Of a stretch of 64,000 nt of DNA, positions 27,077-36,343 are shown one piece after another. Each line of letters starts with the position of its first letter. Positions within the stretch are counted from its first letter, which is position 1. The position numbers were made by a program, and so were the translations under genes. Source of the stretch: an uncultured Bacteroidales bacterium. GTDB lineage: Bacteria > Bacteroidota > Bacteroidia > Bacteroidales > UBA932. The DNA is taken from the NCBI GenBank assembly GCA_934700615.1, contig CAKUXR010000015.1, forward strand, positions 1 through 64,000. The letters run 5' to 3'. Under the pieces are notes generated by a model. The model was not told the DNA's origin and made no database searches. It saw nothing but the letters and a program-made list of their open reading frames with translations.

Positions 27077-29527
27077 ATGAAAAAGATAAATATAATATTG
27101 TCAATGTTCCTGGCGGCTGCCGCTTTGAACTGTTGCTCCTATGATTCTTCGGAAGTGGAGGGCAGTATCACGGAACTTGAGCAGAAGATAGCCGCTCTTG
27201 AACAGAAGGCGGAAGAACTTGAGACACAACTCAAGTCTGTTTCGGATTTTGCTTCAGGCAATCTGATTTCGCGTGTGGGAACCGATGAGAACGGGAACTA
27301 CGTGATCACTTACAAAACAAAGGATGGTGAGAAAAAGACTGTCATATTGGCCAAGGCCACAGACTTGAACAAGGCTCCGATGATAGGAGTCGCAGAAGAC
27401 GGAGGGACAATGTATTGGCGCCTGACCAGAGACAATGGCGCTTCATGGGAGTGGATTCTCGGAAAAGACGGCAACAAGATGCCGGTAGCCACATCAGTGC
27501 CTGAAGTAGGCATTGACAAGAACGGTTTCTGGACAGTAAACGGCAAGAGTACCGGTGTGCTGGCGAGCGACACTACGAACAGCCTGTTCAAGTCCGTGGA
27601 AATCGACGAGGAGACAGGCTTGGCAGTGTTCACGTTGACTGACGGCAGCAGTTTTTCGGTAACATACAGGGAATCCCTCGGCATCACGTTCTCCACACCG
27701 TCATTCCTTGCCATAGAAGATTACGGAACTGCAGTGACAGTGAACTATACCTTGACAGGCACGCTTGCCAAGGACGCTGTAGTGGACTATCTTACAGCCT
27801 ATAACGTGGACGTGAAAGTCAGTGAGAACCTGAGAAGAATCTCTGTGACTATGGAGAACGGTGCTGAAGAAGGCAATACTGTCATCATGGTAACGGCAGG
27901 GGATGAGGTGGTCTATAAGCCTCTGTTCTTCACCTACGGCAAGACTGTCATTGATTTCGAGAGTTATATAAAGGACAATGAACTGATTACCCCGATGGGT
28001 GAACCTGTCATCAATCTTGGAGGCGACATGACACCGTTTACCATCAGGGTTTCCCACAACATCGACGTGGAACCGTCTGTGGCTGCGGAGAACGCTTCAT
28101 GGCTCAAGGCGGTGGGTACGAAGGCATTGACCACATCGGAATTCAATTTCGTTGCCGAGTATTTCGAGAGCAAGACCAACACTCCTCGTGAGGGCCGTAT
28201 CATATTGAAAAACAGACTGTATGACGTATCCTCCTCCATTGTGGTGAAGCAGTCTCCTGTCATAATCGGAGGCGGCGGTGGGGATAATCCGTCGGAAGAC
28301 AAGGGAATCGCCGATGTCGGCACATTCATGGAATTTGTCAGAAGCGTCAATGCCGGTGCATCCACATCCCGCTGGGAGAATGCGGACGGTGAAGTCTGCC
28401 TGCTCGCTGACATTGACCTGACGGGCATCGAGTGGACACCGATCGGAAGCGCGACAGGCGCAGGCTCAGGTGCCCCTACATATGAATTCGTCAATGCCTT
28501 TACCGGTAAATTCAATGGCAAAGGCCACAGTATCACCGGAATAAACTGGACTTGCGATATGAGCAAGAATAACGTTTACGGACTCTTCGGAGCTGTTGAC
28601 GGAGCTAAAATCAGCAACCTCATCATCGGCGCCGAAGGCGATGCCATCACATTGACAGGAACTCCTGATATTACTCCTTCTGTTGCCGGCGTCGTCGGAT
28701 ATGCGGAGAATACGACAATCGTGAGCGTGACGAACAATGTCAGCATCATCCTTGAAGGCGAATGTCCTCAGGCAATGCCGACCAGCCTCGCCGGAATTGT
28801 CGGCAGCGGGTTCAATGTTACTCTCGGCGGCAAGTCCAAGGACAATGCCGTGTTAAACAATGGCGATATCCTCGTCAAGTCCAAGGTCGCGAATGCACAA
28901 CCCGGAGGAACCGGATTGCAGGTAGCCGGTATTATGGCATATGTAAACAAAGGTACCGGCAGCCAGTTTGTGAATTGTACGAACAATGCCCATATCACGG
29001 GACCTAACGGTCGTGGAGGCGGTATCCTCGCGACAATCTACGGAACCGAAAAGGCCGGAAACAAGGTGACTGTCAGCAAGTGTGTCAACAACGGACTTAT
29101 TGAGGACAACTACCTCGACTATGAAGGTTATGCCAATGCCAAGAGAATGGGCGGCATCATCGGCGGTTCCGAGGCGGCGGATGTATCCGTGGAATCCTGC
29201 ACGAACAACGGAAACATCTTCTCGCATACCGGATGCCGCGCAGGAGGATTCGTAGGGCATTTCAAGGGTGGCGTTATAGCAGGATGTGCCAATACCGGTA
29301 TCATCCTCAGCAAAATAACTCCTCAGAATGAAGACCACACCGGCGGAGATGGCCCTGGCTGGGCAGCCGGTTACTGCAATATAAAGATAACCGGATGTAC
29401 ACGCGGCGGAAAGGTAGGCGAATGGGCTGAATTCAAGGATAAGCCAGAGCAGGCTCCGGACGCTACCATCTACAATGCCTACGGATATCAGAATTCCAAG
29501 TATTTCAATGCTGCTGACAATCAATAA
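27077..29527 (+). CDS. Lipoprotein with coiled coil, DUF4988-like module and GLUG repeats
   Basis: The protein has 816 residues with a lipoprotein signal (AALNCC, lipid on Cys19 or Cys20). A heptad coil spans about 28-58 (ITELEQKIAALEQKAEELET). A DUF4988-like module is at 60-200 and Ig/BACON-like units at about 205-395 (NASWLKAVG, IVVKQSP). A Gly-rich hinge follows. From about 415 to the end there are GLUG-type repeats (FTGKFNGKGHSITGINW, YGLFGAVDGAKISNLIIG) that should form a beta-helix. There are no recognisable catalytic residues. It shares its N-terminal half with the lipoproteins before and after it. It is probably a surface adhesin or glycan-binding protein of the locus, in the position often held by SusE/F proteins. 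Confidence 0.75.
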   Translation: MKKINIILSMFLAAAALNCCSYDSSEVEGSITELEQKIAALEQKAEELETQLKSVSDFASGNLISRVGTDENGNYVITYKTKDGEKKTVILAKATDLNKAPMIGVAEDGGTMYWRLTRDNGASWEWILGKDGNKMPVATSVPEVGIDKNGFWTVNGKSTGVLASDTTNSLFKSVEIDEETGLAVFTLTDGSSFSVTYRESLGITFSTPSFLAIEDYGTAVTVNYTLTGTLAKDAVVDYLTAYNVDVKVSENLRRISVTMENGAEEGNTVIMVTAGDEVVYKPLFFTYGKTVIDFESYIKDNELITPMGEPVINLGGDMTPFTIRVSHNIDVEPSVAAENASWLKAVGTKALTTSEFNFVAEYFESKTNTPREGRIILKNRLYDVSSSIVVKQSPVIIGGGGGDNPSEDKGIADVGTFMEFVRSVNAGASTSRWENADGEVCLLADIDLTGIEWTPIGSATGAGSGAPTYEFVNAFTGKFNGKGHSITGINWTCDMSKNNVYGLFGAVDGAKISNLIIGAEGDAITLTGTPDITPSVAGVVGYAENTTIVSVTNNVSIILEGECPQAMPTSLAGIVGSGFNVTLGGKSKDNAVLNNGDILVKSKVANAQPGGTGLQVAGIMAYVNKGTGSQFVNCTNNAHITGPNGRGGGILATIYGTEKAGNKVTVSKCVNNGLIEDNYLDYEGYANAKRMGGIIGGSEAADVSVESCTNNGNIFSHTGCRAGGFVGHFKGGVIAGCANTGIILSKITPQNEDHTGGDGPGWAAGYCNIKITGCTRGGKVGEWAEFKDKPEQAPDATIYNAYGYQNSKYFNAADNQ

Positions 29528-29528
29528 T

Positions 29529-32500
29529 ATGAAGACAATGAAACGTATAACATACATATTGCTCACCCTCATTATGGCGGTCTGCTCTGCTTCCTGTTCG
29601 TTCGACGACAGCGGATTGGACAGCAGACTGGATGCCGTGAAAGAGAGGATTGAAGCGCTTCAGTCAAGGATTGATGAAGCTAACAGTCAGGTGGAGTCTC
29701 TCGGACTTCTCACCTCCGGCAATGTCGTAACTTCCGTTGACAAGAACAGTGACGGGAGTTACGTGCTGACCTATCTTGACAGCAATAATGAGAGCAAGAC
29801 CATGGTAATCGCTGCCATGGACCAGATGATAAATGTTCCCGTGATAGGTGTCCGCAAAGACGATAACGGGCTCTACTACTGGACTGTCACCGTGGGTGGT
29901 GAGACCAAGGATATCATTGTGGACGGCAAGCCTGTTCCTGCAGCAGGAAAGACACCGGTCATTTCTGTGGATGAGCAGGGCTATTGGACTGTAAATGGGG
30001 AGCGTATCCTCAATGAAAATGGCGTACCGGTCGAGGCTAAAGATGGGAATACAGCCATATTCAAGAGCATTTCCACGGATGCCGACGGCAATCTTTCGGT
30101 TGCTCTCGGAAACGGGACCATGCTTACGATTCCTGTGCAGAATTCATTGAATCTCAGTGTCTCATCAGCATTGAACCTGACGATTTCCAATCTTGCCCAA
30201 ACGCTCAAAATCGGGTATGACGTTACCGGAAGCAAGGCTGAAGGCGCGATTGTGGCGATTGCCGAGGCGAAATCTGTGACTGCGACTTTGGACAAGACTG
30301 CGAAGGAAGTGTCCGTGTCATTCGGAAGCACTTTCGAGTCGGGACATCTCATTCTGATGGCAACAGATCTGGACAAGGTGACGGTGCTGCGTCCTCTCTT
30401 CTTCGACAAGGCTAGGGAAACCAAGATTCTCATAAGTACGGCGGATGACCTTATGAACTTCGCAAAGGGCGTAAATGCCCAGGACGGTACGGAGAACATG
30501 GACGTTTATCTGGAGAAGGACATTGACATGTCCTCGGTAGGCGACTGGATTCCTATAGGAAACGGAACTTTCTCAGGCACTGCAGTAAACGGTGCCGCAT
30601 TCAAGGGTACCTTCTATGGTAAAAACCACACTATCAAGGGATTGAAGATGGTCGTGCCGGCAGATGCTCCTGCCGGGACAACATGTGGTCTGTTCGGTGT
30701 CATATCCGGCGCCACCGTGAAAGATGTGAACATCGGCGAGGGCTCTGCCTTTACATCTTCTTCTGCTAAAATGACTTGCGGCGGTGCTGTGGCAGGCGCC
30801 GTGGTGAACTCTACCTTGGATCATTGCTCTTCACTGGCTTCGTTCGATATCTCAGGCGGCGCAGAAAATGTCGGCCAGAGGTTTGGAGGTGTGGCCGGTT
30901 CCGTCTATTCGGCAGGTGAAATCGCCGCTCAGGTTGTGAACTGTACCAATTTCGGTGCGTTCAAGTCCGTGAACAAGACTAACAGCAAGAACGGCGGCAC
31001 GGCATTCTCCATCGGAGGAGTCGTCGGCTTCGCAGAATCGGCATCTACAGCTCTGCGCACAATGGTCAAGTCTTGCGACAACTATGGTGCAATGAATGTG
31101 CAGGCATCACGTAATGCTGGCGTTGTGGCCACATTGAACAAGAATGCGACAGTTGAGGACTGCAAGAACTATGGTGAGATTACCAATACTGACACGAAGG
31201 CGACCAACACCCGTGTGGCGGGTATCGTATCTGCATTGAATATCCAGACTTCCGCAATCAACTGCGTGAACAAGGGTAATGTGACATTTGCTGTCGCCGG
31301 AAATACAACTCAGGGCTATGCTGCCGGCATCGTCGGTCAGACGAATGATGCTTCATGCGTAGTCGATGGTTGTGAGAACTATGGAATGGTACGTTCCGAC
31401 ATTTTCAATGCTACGGATCCGCTGAAGAAGTTCATTGCCATAATCGTTGCGAACACGAACAACAAGACCTGCACCGTCAGGAACAATAAGGTAGGTGGAA
31501 AAATCGGTCCTTATTCCGATGACAGTAAGGTTGTTGCCATTACGGCAGAGAATTTCTCCGACTATGTTTTCTTCGCTGCCAAGACCAAGCCTTCCATCGC
31601 TACGGGCAATGTTTTCGCGGGTGAAATCCTTACCAAGGGTATTGCGTCCGCACAGGACTTCATGGATTTTGCTGCCGCTGTCAATGCCGGGGAATCTCTT
31701 GAGAAGTGGCAGGATGAGGCAGGCGGAATCAATCTGCTCAATGATATCGACATGTCATCCGTCAAGGATTGGATTCCTATCGGAAATGCGACTTTTGTAA
31801 ACAGCAAGAATGTGCTTACAGTCACCGGCCCGATGTTTACCGGGAAGTTCAATGGACAGGGCTACAAGATCCGTAACTTTAAGATGCACAGTACTGTGGC
31901 TACGAAAGGCGGTACATTCGGATTGTTCGGTGTAATCGGACCTGGCGCCGTGGTGGAGAACTTTACTTTCGAATCCACATGTTCGCTTCTTGTGGAGTCG
32001 TCAGGTATAGAGACATCACATGGTGTGATTGCCGGACTGGTTTATGACGGTACTGTCCGCGACGTGCACAGTTATGCACCGATGACTTTCCGCAGCGAGA
32101 CCGGTGTCAAGAACAAGGCGCAGTTCATGTCGCTGATAGGCTATGCCTTTACTGAGAATCAGGACATCATCATTGACAGTGTGGATAATTTCGGAGAAAT
32201 CGTAGCGGAGAATCGGGATGGTAATGACCAGGGTGGAGCTGCGACATTCCATATTGCCGGTATTCTTGGCTTCGGTACTTCAACGGTCGGCACACAGCAT
32301 TTCGTAACAGTCTCCGACTGTACCAACGAGGGTAATATGACATCTGCAACTTGCCGTACAGCGGGTATTTGTGCAGCTGCCAACCGCAGGACAAAACTGG
32401 TGAACTGCATCAATCGCGGAAATCAGTTCAATACTTGTCCAGGACCGGACAAGGGACGTATTGCCAATATTGTCTGCAACGTGGCCAATGTGTCTTCGCT

Positions 32501-33701
32501 TACCGGCTGTATCAACTATGGCGACATCATTTCCACTTCAAGCGCCAGAACCGGCGGCATTGCCAATCTTGCTAACAACTGCGAGTTCAGCCGTTGTGCC
32601 AACTATGGCAAGGTGCAGACTGACAATCAGTATCGCGGGCTTTTCTGGGGGTATAACAATGGTCTGGCATCTTGGAGCAACTGCATTGCCGGAGGTACGG
32701 TAGGGACGTACAATGGCGGCGAAGGTGTCGATGATGAGTACACTGATGAGGCCAAGGAGAATTATCTCGGCAAGCAGGGTGCAAGCAAATCGACATTGAC
32801 CGACATTACCTACCTTGTCGGTACGAAAGAGCCTGAACTTCCTTCTGAGTCCAATGCGAAACTGAAGATTCTCTTCATCGGCAACAGCTTTACCAAGGAT
32901 GCCGTGGAACATCTTCCGGGAATGCTTGCTGCTGCCGGCATCAAGGATATAAAGTTGTATCACATGTATTACGGAGGCCGTCGTATTTTTGAATATACGA
33001 ATGGTTACACCACTTCCGTAGATTATCATTGCTACAGATGCGAGAATGGCGCGACTTCTTGGACTGATGTCACAGGGCATAGCCTGCATGAGATCGTCTC
33101 GAGCGACAAATGGGATATCGTGACTGTTCAGGAGCACACCGGACGTGCAGTGGCATGGGATTGGACTGAGAGTCAGAGGGCTGCTGTCCAGGGACTTGTG
33201 GACAAGGTGAAGGCAGATTGTCCGGAGAAGACGCCGGATTTCTACTTCATCATGTCGCAGGCATATCACGATATGAACAAGATTGCCACTGCGGATCGGG
33301 GACAGAAGAATTTCACTACCACGGAGGAGATGTACAATGTAATAGTTTCCATGACAAAGAAACTTATGGATGACGTTCCGTTCAAGGATGTCATTGCTAC
33401 TGGTACCTGCCTGCAGAATCTGAGAACTTCTTCGCTGAACAATTCCATGTGTCTGACCCGTGACGGCTATCACATGGATTATGGCATTAGCCGCTATGCC
33501 GCAGCATGCATGATGTTCGAGAAGCTGATTTCTCCGTCTTTCGACAATGTGAAGCTCGATACCAACGCCTACAGATATAATGTTTCCAATACGACTTCCG
33601 GTTCATATTCTACGCCTGTGACAGATGCCAATGCGCCGATTGCGCTCCAGGCAGCAAGATATGCGCTCGAAAAGCCGTATGTCGTTACGGACATGAAGTA
33701 A
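29529..33701 (+). CDS. Large lipoprotein: coiled coil, DUF4988-like module, two GLUG blocks and DUF4886 SGNH-like domain
   Basis: The protein has 1390 residues from ATG 29529 (MKTMKRITYILL, lipobox SASC, Cys23). An earlier in-frame start at 29475 would overlap the previous gene and lacks a signal. A coil is at about 28-62, a DUF4988-like module at about 65-200 and an Ig-like unit at about 205-290. GLUG blocks lie at about 297-690 and 700-1105, both opening with DDLMNFAKGVNA/QDFMDFAAAVNA-like segments. The C-terminus (about 1112-1390) is DUF4886, an SGNH-type fold: FIGNSF carries Ser1120, and RDGYHMD carries Asp1312 and His1315. An esterase acting on glycan O-acyl groups is plausible. The two GLUG blocks look like an internal duplication. 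Confidence 0.8.
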   Translation: MKTMKRITYILLTLIMAVCSASCSFDDSGLDSRLDAVKERIEALQSRIDEANSQVESLGLLTSGNVVTSVDKNSDGSYVLTYLDSNNESKTMVIAAMDQMINVPVIGVRKDDNGLYYWTVTVGGETKDIIVDGKPVPAAGKTPVISVDEQGYWTVNGERILNENGVPVEAKDGNTAIFKSISTDADGNLSVALGNGTMLTIPVQNSLNLSVSSALNLTISNLAQTLKIGYDVTGSKAEGAIVAIAEAKSVTATLDKTAKEVSVSFGSTFESGHLILMATDLDKVTVLRPLFFDKARETKILISTADDLMNFAKGVNAQDGTENMDVYLEKDIDMSSVGDWIPIGNGTFSGTAVNGAAFKGTFYGKNHTIKGLKMVVPADAPAGTTCGLFGVISGATVKDVNIGEGSAFTSSSAKMTCGGAVAGAVVNSTLDHCSSLASFDISGGAENVGQRFGGVAGSVYSAGEIAAQVVNCTNFGAFKSVNKTNSKNGGTAFSIGGVVGFAESASTALRTMVKSCDNYGAMNVQASRNAGVVATLNKNATVEDCKNYGEITNTDTKATNTRVAGIVSALNIQTSAINCVNKGNVTFAVAGNTTQGYAAGIVGQTNDASCVVDGCENYGMVRSDIFNATDPLKKFIAIIVANTNNKTCTVRNNKVGGKIGPYSDDSKVVAITAENFSDYVFFAAKTKPSIATGNVFAGEILTKGIASAQDFMDFAAAVNAGESLEKWQDEAGGINLLNDIDMSSVKDWIPIGNATFVNSKNVLTVTGPMFTGKFNGQGYKIRNFKMHSTVATKGGTFGLFGVIGPGAVVENFTFESTCSLLVESSGIETSHGVIAGLVYDGTVRDVHSYAPMTFRSETGVKNKAQFMSLIGYAFTENQDIIIDSVDNFGEIVAENRDGNDQGGAATFHIAGILGFGTSTVGTQHFVTVSDCTNEGNMTSATCRTAGICAAANRRTKLVNCINRGNQFNTCPGPDKGRIANIVCNVANVSSLTGCINYGDIISTSSARTGGIANLANNCEFSRCANYGKVQTDNQYRGLFWGYNNGLASWSNCIAGGTVGTYNGGEGVDDEYTDEAKENYLGKQGASKSTLTDITYLVGTKEPELPSESNAKLKILFIGNSFTKDAVEHLPGMLAAAGIKDIKLYHMYYGGRRIFEYTNGYTTSVDYHCYRCENGATSWTDVTGHSLHEIVSSDKWDIVTVQEHTGRAVAWDWTESQRAAVQGLVDKVKADCPEKTPDFYFIMSQAYHDMNKIATADRGQKNFTTTEEMYNVIVSMTKKLMDDVPFKDVIATGTCLQNLRTSSLNNSMCLTRDGYHMDYGISRYAAACMMFEKLISPSFDNVKLDTNAYRYNVSNTTSGSYSTPVTDANAPIALQAARYALEKPYVVTDMK

Positions 33702-33714
33702 TAGGATTCATATA

Positions 33715-34668
33715 ATGATGAAGAAAAAGACATTGACCTTTATATTTTCAGTTCTCGTCCTGATGCTGGCGCTTCCTGCTTCAGGGCGGGACCTGAAGAT
33801 TCTCTACTGGAACATTCAGAATGGAATGTGGTCAGATCAGGGGAACAATTATGATAATTTCGTTGAATTTGTGAAGGGGCAGAATCCTGATATCTGCGTC
33901 TGGTGCGAGGCTGAATCCCGTTATCGTACTGGCTCTGCCGAAAAAATGACGGAGTATGACGAATTTTACCTCCCGTGGAACTGGGATTTCTTGGCGAGGC
34001 GGTATGGCCATCAGTATGTGCTCGTTTGCGGCAAGCGTGATACGTTCCCTCAGGTGATCACTTCCAAGTATCCTATTCGTATTGTCAAGAGGGTAAATGG
34101 CAATGGTGATGATATCGTGGTGGTGCATGGCGCAGGCTGGGCGCAGGTGGAAGTAGGCGGCAAGGTTATGAACATTGTCACACTGCATACTTGGCCGCAG
34201 AAATATGCGTATAATGCTGTAAATCAGGCTGAAAGCATCAAGAACCAGGAGGGTGATGTGTTCCGTGCGAAGGAGATGCGGTATATCTGCGGGCAGACAA
34301 TCGGTACGGTTTCTGAGGCGGCTTCCCAGTATTGGATGATGCTCGGTGATTTCAATGCCAAGTCACGGGTTGACAATGCGGTTTATGGCTTTGATGAGGA
34401 TGACAAGGCTTTCCTGGTGCATGACTATGTGCGTGAACATACTCCTTACATTGATGTGGTGGAGCGCCTGCATCCCGGTGAGTTCCAGAAGAGCACGCTC
34501 TCCGGCAAGCGAATCGATTTCGTTTACATGACTGAGCCGCTATTCAGGAAAGTGCGTTCCGCAGAGTTCATTTACGATGGTTTTGCGGCCTTGTCCCGCG
34601 ACTCCCGCCTAAGCAAATTCTGCCACCCGTCAGACCACTATCCGATTCTCATTACCATGAAGTTCTGA
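33715..34668 (+). CDS. Secreted EEP-family phosphodiesterase/phosphatase of the glycan locus
   Basis: The protein has 317 residues with a signal peptide (1-25, ending PASG) and no lipobox. EEP motifs are present: ILYWNIQNGMW, CVWCEAESRY, LGDFNAKS and PSDHYPILI. The fold covers nucleases, sphingomyelinases and inositol-phosphate phosphatases. Here it ends an operon that also encodes a phosphodiester glycosidase, so it could cleave a phosphate ester or phosphodiester left on the glycan. It is clearly different from the EEP enzyme at 8992, which has the FYNVENLFD form. The gene starts 13 bases after the DUF4886 protein and converges on an ATPase gene after 16 bases. Confidence 0.8.
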   Translation: MMKKKTLTFIFSVLVLMLALPASGRDLKILYWNIQNGMWSDQGNNYDNFVEFVKGQNPDICVWCEAESRYRTGSAEKMTEYDEFYLPWNWDFLARRYGHQYVLVCGKRDTFPQVITSKYPIRIVKRVNGNGDDIVVVHGAGWAQVEVGGKVMNIVTLHTWPQKYAYNAVNQAESIKNQEGDVFRAKEMRYICGQTIGTVSEAASQYWMMLGDFNAKSRVDNAVYGFDEDDKAFLVHDYVREHTPYIDVVERLHPGEFQKSTLSGKRIDFVYMTEPLFRKVRSAEFIYDGFAALSRDSRLSKFCHPSDHYPILITMKF

Positions 34669-34684
34669 TGGTATGTTCTTCTGA

Positions 34685-36037
34685 TCACATATCTTCGATT
34701 GATAGGCAAGCGAAGTGCAGATTGTATTTGCGTATGCGCTTCTCTTTCTCTTTGAGATGAGATATTTTTTCTTGGAGAAGATTGCTCCGGAATTTGTCTG
34801 CATTTCGCTTGACCTCGAAGATATCAGCCTCCTTATCGTCGATATGTATTGCGATGATGTCTATCTCGCATTGTTGGCGATTACCGTTTTTATCGGTGTA
34901 CCCCTTTGAGTCCCACCAATTTCCTATTGCCCGGTATTTCATGCTTTCTATCAGTTTGGCTCTGAAGTATCTTTCGAGAATATCCCCGGAATAGGTTTCG
35001 TAGTCCGATGAGATTATCTTACGTAAAAGGGGATACTGGTTGATCTCTATCAACTGCTGGTTCTTTTCAATGTATCTGAACCAGAATCGCAGGAATATAT
35101 CTCCAATCTCGTATTTCACGGTCTGGGTCTTGGAACCTGCCCACATTGGACGGTTTTTCCGGATGAGATTGTATGTTTCCTCTAATTTCAGTAATTGTCC
35201 TCCAATGCTTTTGGAGCCCAGGTAATCGCTTATTTCTGCCTGAGTATTATATCCTTCAGAGATTGCCTGCAGTATTGAAAAGTAGGTTGCGTATTTTTTG
35301 CCGAATTCTTGAGTCAACAGTTTTCTGCCTTCTTCTATAAATGGAGAATCTTGTTTTGCAATGTAATTTATAATGCTCTCCTTGGATAGCGCTTCCGCAT
35401 CTACAAGTAACTCTATATATTTAGGAACCCCTCCTGTATAGGTATATAGCGCAAGCAAATCGTCATTTGAATATCCAGGATAATGGTCATGAATAATCTC
35501 TTTCATTACTTCAGGACTGAACGGCTCCAATCGGATAGTATGGTCGCATCGTCCATAGAGAGGCTCTTTTCTGTTTTTGAAGAGTTCTTCCATAAGTGAA
35601 TATACAGAGCCGCACACTATCATATTTATATGGCTTTTCAGACGATATTTATCCCAGAAGTTCTGAATGTCGCTATATACTGAGTCGTTGACGTCCATGA
35701 AATTTTGGAACTCATCTATTACCAATGTGAACTGTCTTGATGTGCCGGCTTCCATCAGCAATGCAAAGATGTCCTTAAAGGAAGCTATCCCAGAGGGTAC
35801 GAATATGCCTAATTTTGTGCGGATCTCATCTGCATATTCTGAACATAAAATGGCCTCACTTTTTTTACCGACAAAGAAGTAAACATACGCTCCTTCTCCC
35901 ATTGCTTTTTCAATGAGAGTCGTCTTTCCAATACGTCTTCGTCCGGTTACAACGGTAAGTGTTGAATGTTTTTCAAATGCCTGTTTCCTAATGTCTTGCA
36001 GCTCTTGAATCTGCTCTATCCTATCGTAGAATTTCAT
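34685..36037 (-). CDS. AAA ATPase with C-terminal DUF234/PD-(D/E)XK-like domain (second copy)
   Basis: The protein has 450 residues. I chose ATG 36037 (MKFYDRIEQIQEL) over a TTG three codons upstream. Walker A GRRRIGKT is near residues 32-39, and a Walker B region (FTLVIDEFQNFMD) follows. The C-terminus holds CEIDIIAIHIDDKEADIFEVK, which keeps the D and E-x-K of a PD-(D/E)XK-like nuclease. It belongs to the same family as the gene at 16225 but is clearly diverged from it. It is AT-rich, lacks the GTCAATG words common elsewhere, and sits exactly where two convergent glycan operons meet. That pattern suggests insertion at an operon border. Its function is unknown. Confidence 0.85.
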   Translation of the reverse strand: MKFYDRIEQIQELQDIRKQAFEKHSTLTVVTGRRRIGKTTLIEKAMGEGAYVYFFVGKKSEAILCSEYADEIRTKLGIFVPSGIASFKDIFALLMEAGTSRQFTLVIDEFQNFMDVNDSVYSDIQNFWDKYRLKSHINMIVCGSVYSLMEELFKNRKEPLYGRCDHTIRLEPFSPEVMKEIIHDHYPGYSNDDLLALYTYTGGVPKYIELLVDAEALSKESIINYIAKQDSPFIEEGRKLLTQEFGKKYATYFSILQAISEGYNTQAEISDYLGSKSIGGQLLKLEETYNLIRKNRPMWAGSKTQTVKYEIGDIFLRFWFRYIEKNQQLIEINQYPLLRKIISSDYETYSGDILERYFRAKLIESMKYRAIGNWWDSKGYTDKNGNRQQCEIDIIAIHIDDKEADIFEVKRNADKFRSNLLQEKISHLKEKEKRIRKYNLHFACLSIEDM

Positions 36038-36077
36038 ATCGCACAATTTTTTACAGCCGTAAAATTTACCACTGTTG

Positions 36078-36107
36078 CAAAGATACTCATTTAATTTTCA
36101 TTTGCAA
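36078..36107 (-). promoter_or_regulatory. Promoter of the second ATPase gene
   Basis: The minus strand reads TATCTTTG at 36078-36085 with TTG at 36105-36107, 19 bases upstream. This fits the Bacteroidetes promoter and lies about 40 bases from the start codon. Confidence 0.65.
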
Positions 36108-36150
36108 TACCTGATGAGCGTCAAACGTCTCAGCCGTCACATATCGATGC

Positions 36151-36313
36151 GGCGGGACGCGTCCACGGGGAAGGATGTAACGTATTGATACTCAGGTGAT
36201 ATTTTAAAACAGTGTGGAAACGCAGGCAAAAAAAGTCCGCATTTCCACACTGTGATTTTATAAAATGCTGCATATCAGAGCATTGCGATATCGTGGCGTG
36301 GATTCGTCCCGCC
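36151..36313. repeat. Nested long inverted repeat between the ATPase gene and manA
   Basis: Outer arms 36151-36167 (GGCGGGACGCGTCCACG) and 36297-36313 pair at 15 of 17 positions. Inner arms 36210-36223 (CAGTGTGGAAACGC) and 36239-36252 pair at 13 of 14, with partial A/T pairing between the two stems. The 306-base gap 36038-36343 otherwise holds only the ATPase promoter. It may terminate manA transcription or be a MITE remnant; no reading frame is visible inside. Confidence 0.6.
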
Positions 36314-36343
36314 GGGGTAATCGCAAAGGTGCTTGCTGCAGTT

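Noticed and set aside
36151..36313. tRNA or known riboswitch in the nested palindrome
   Set aside because: No T-loop or anticodon arm and no known riboswitch core; the symmetry is simply concentric arms.
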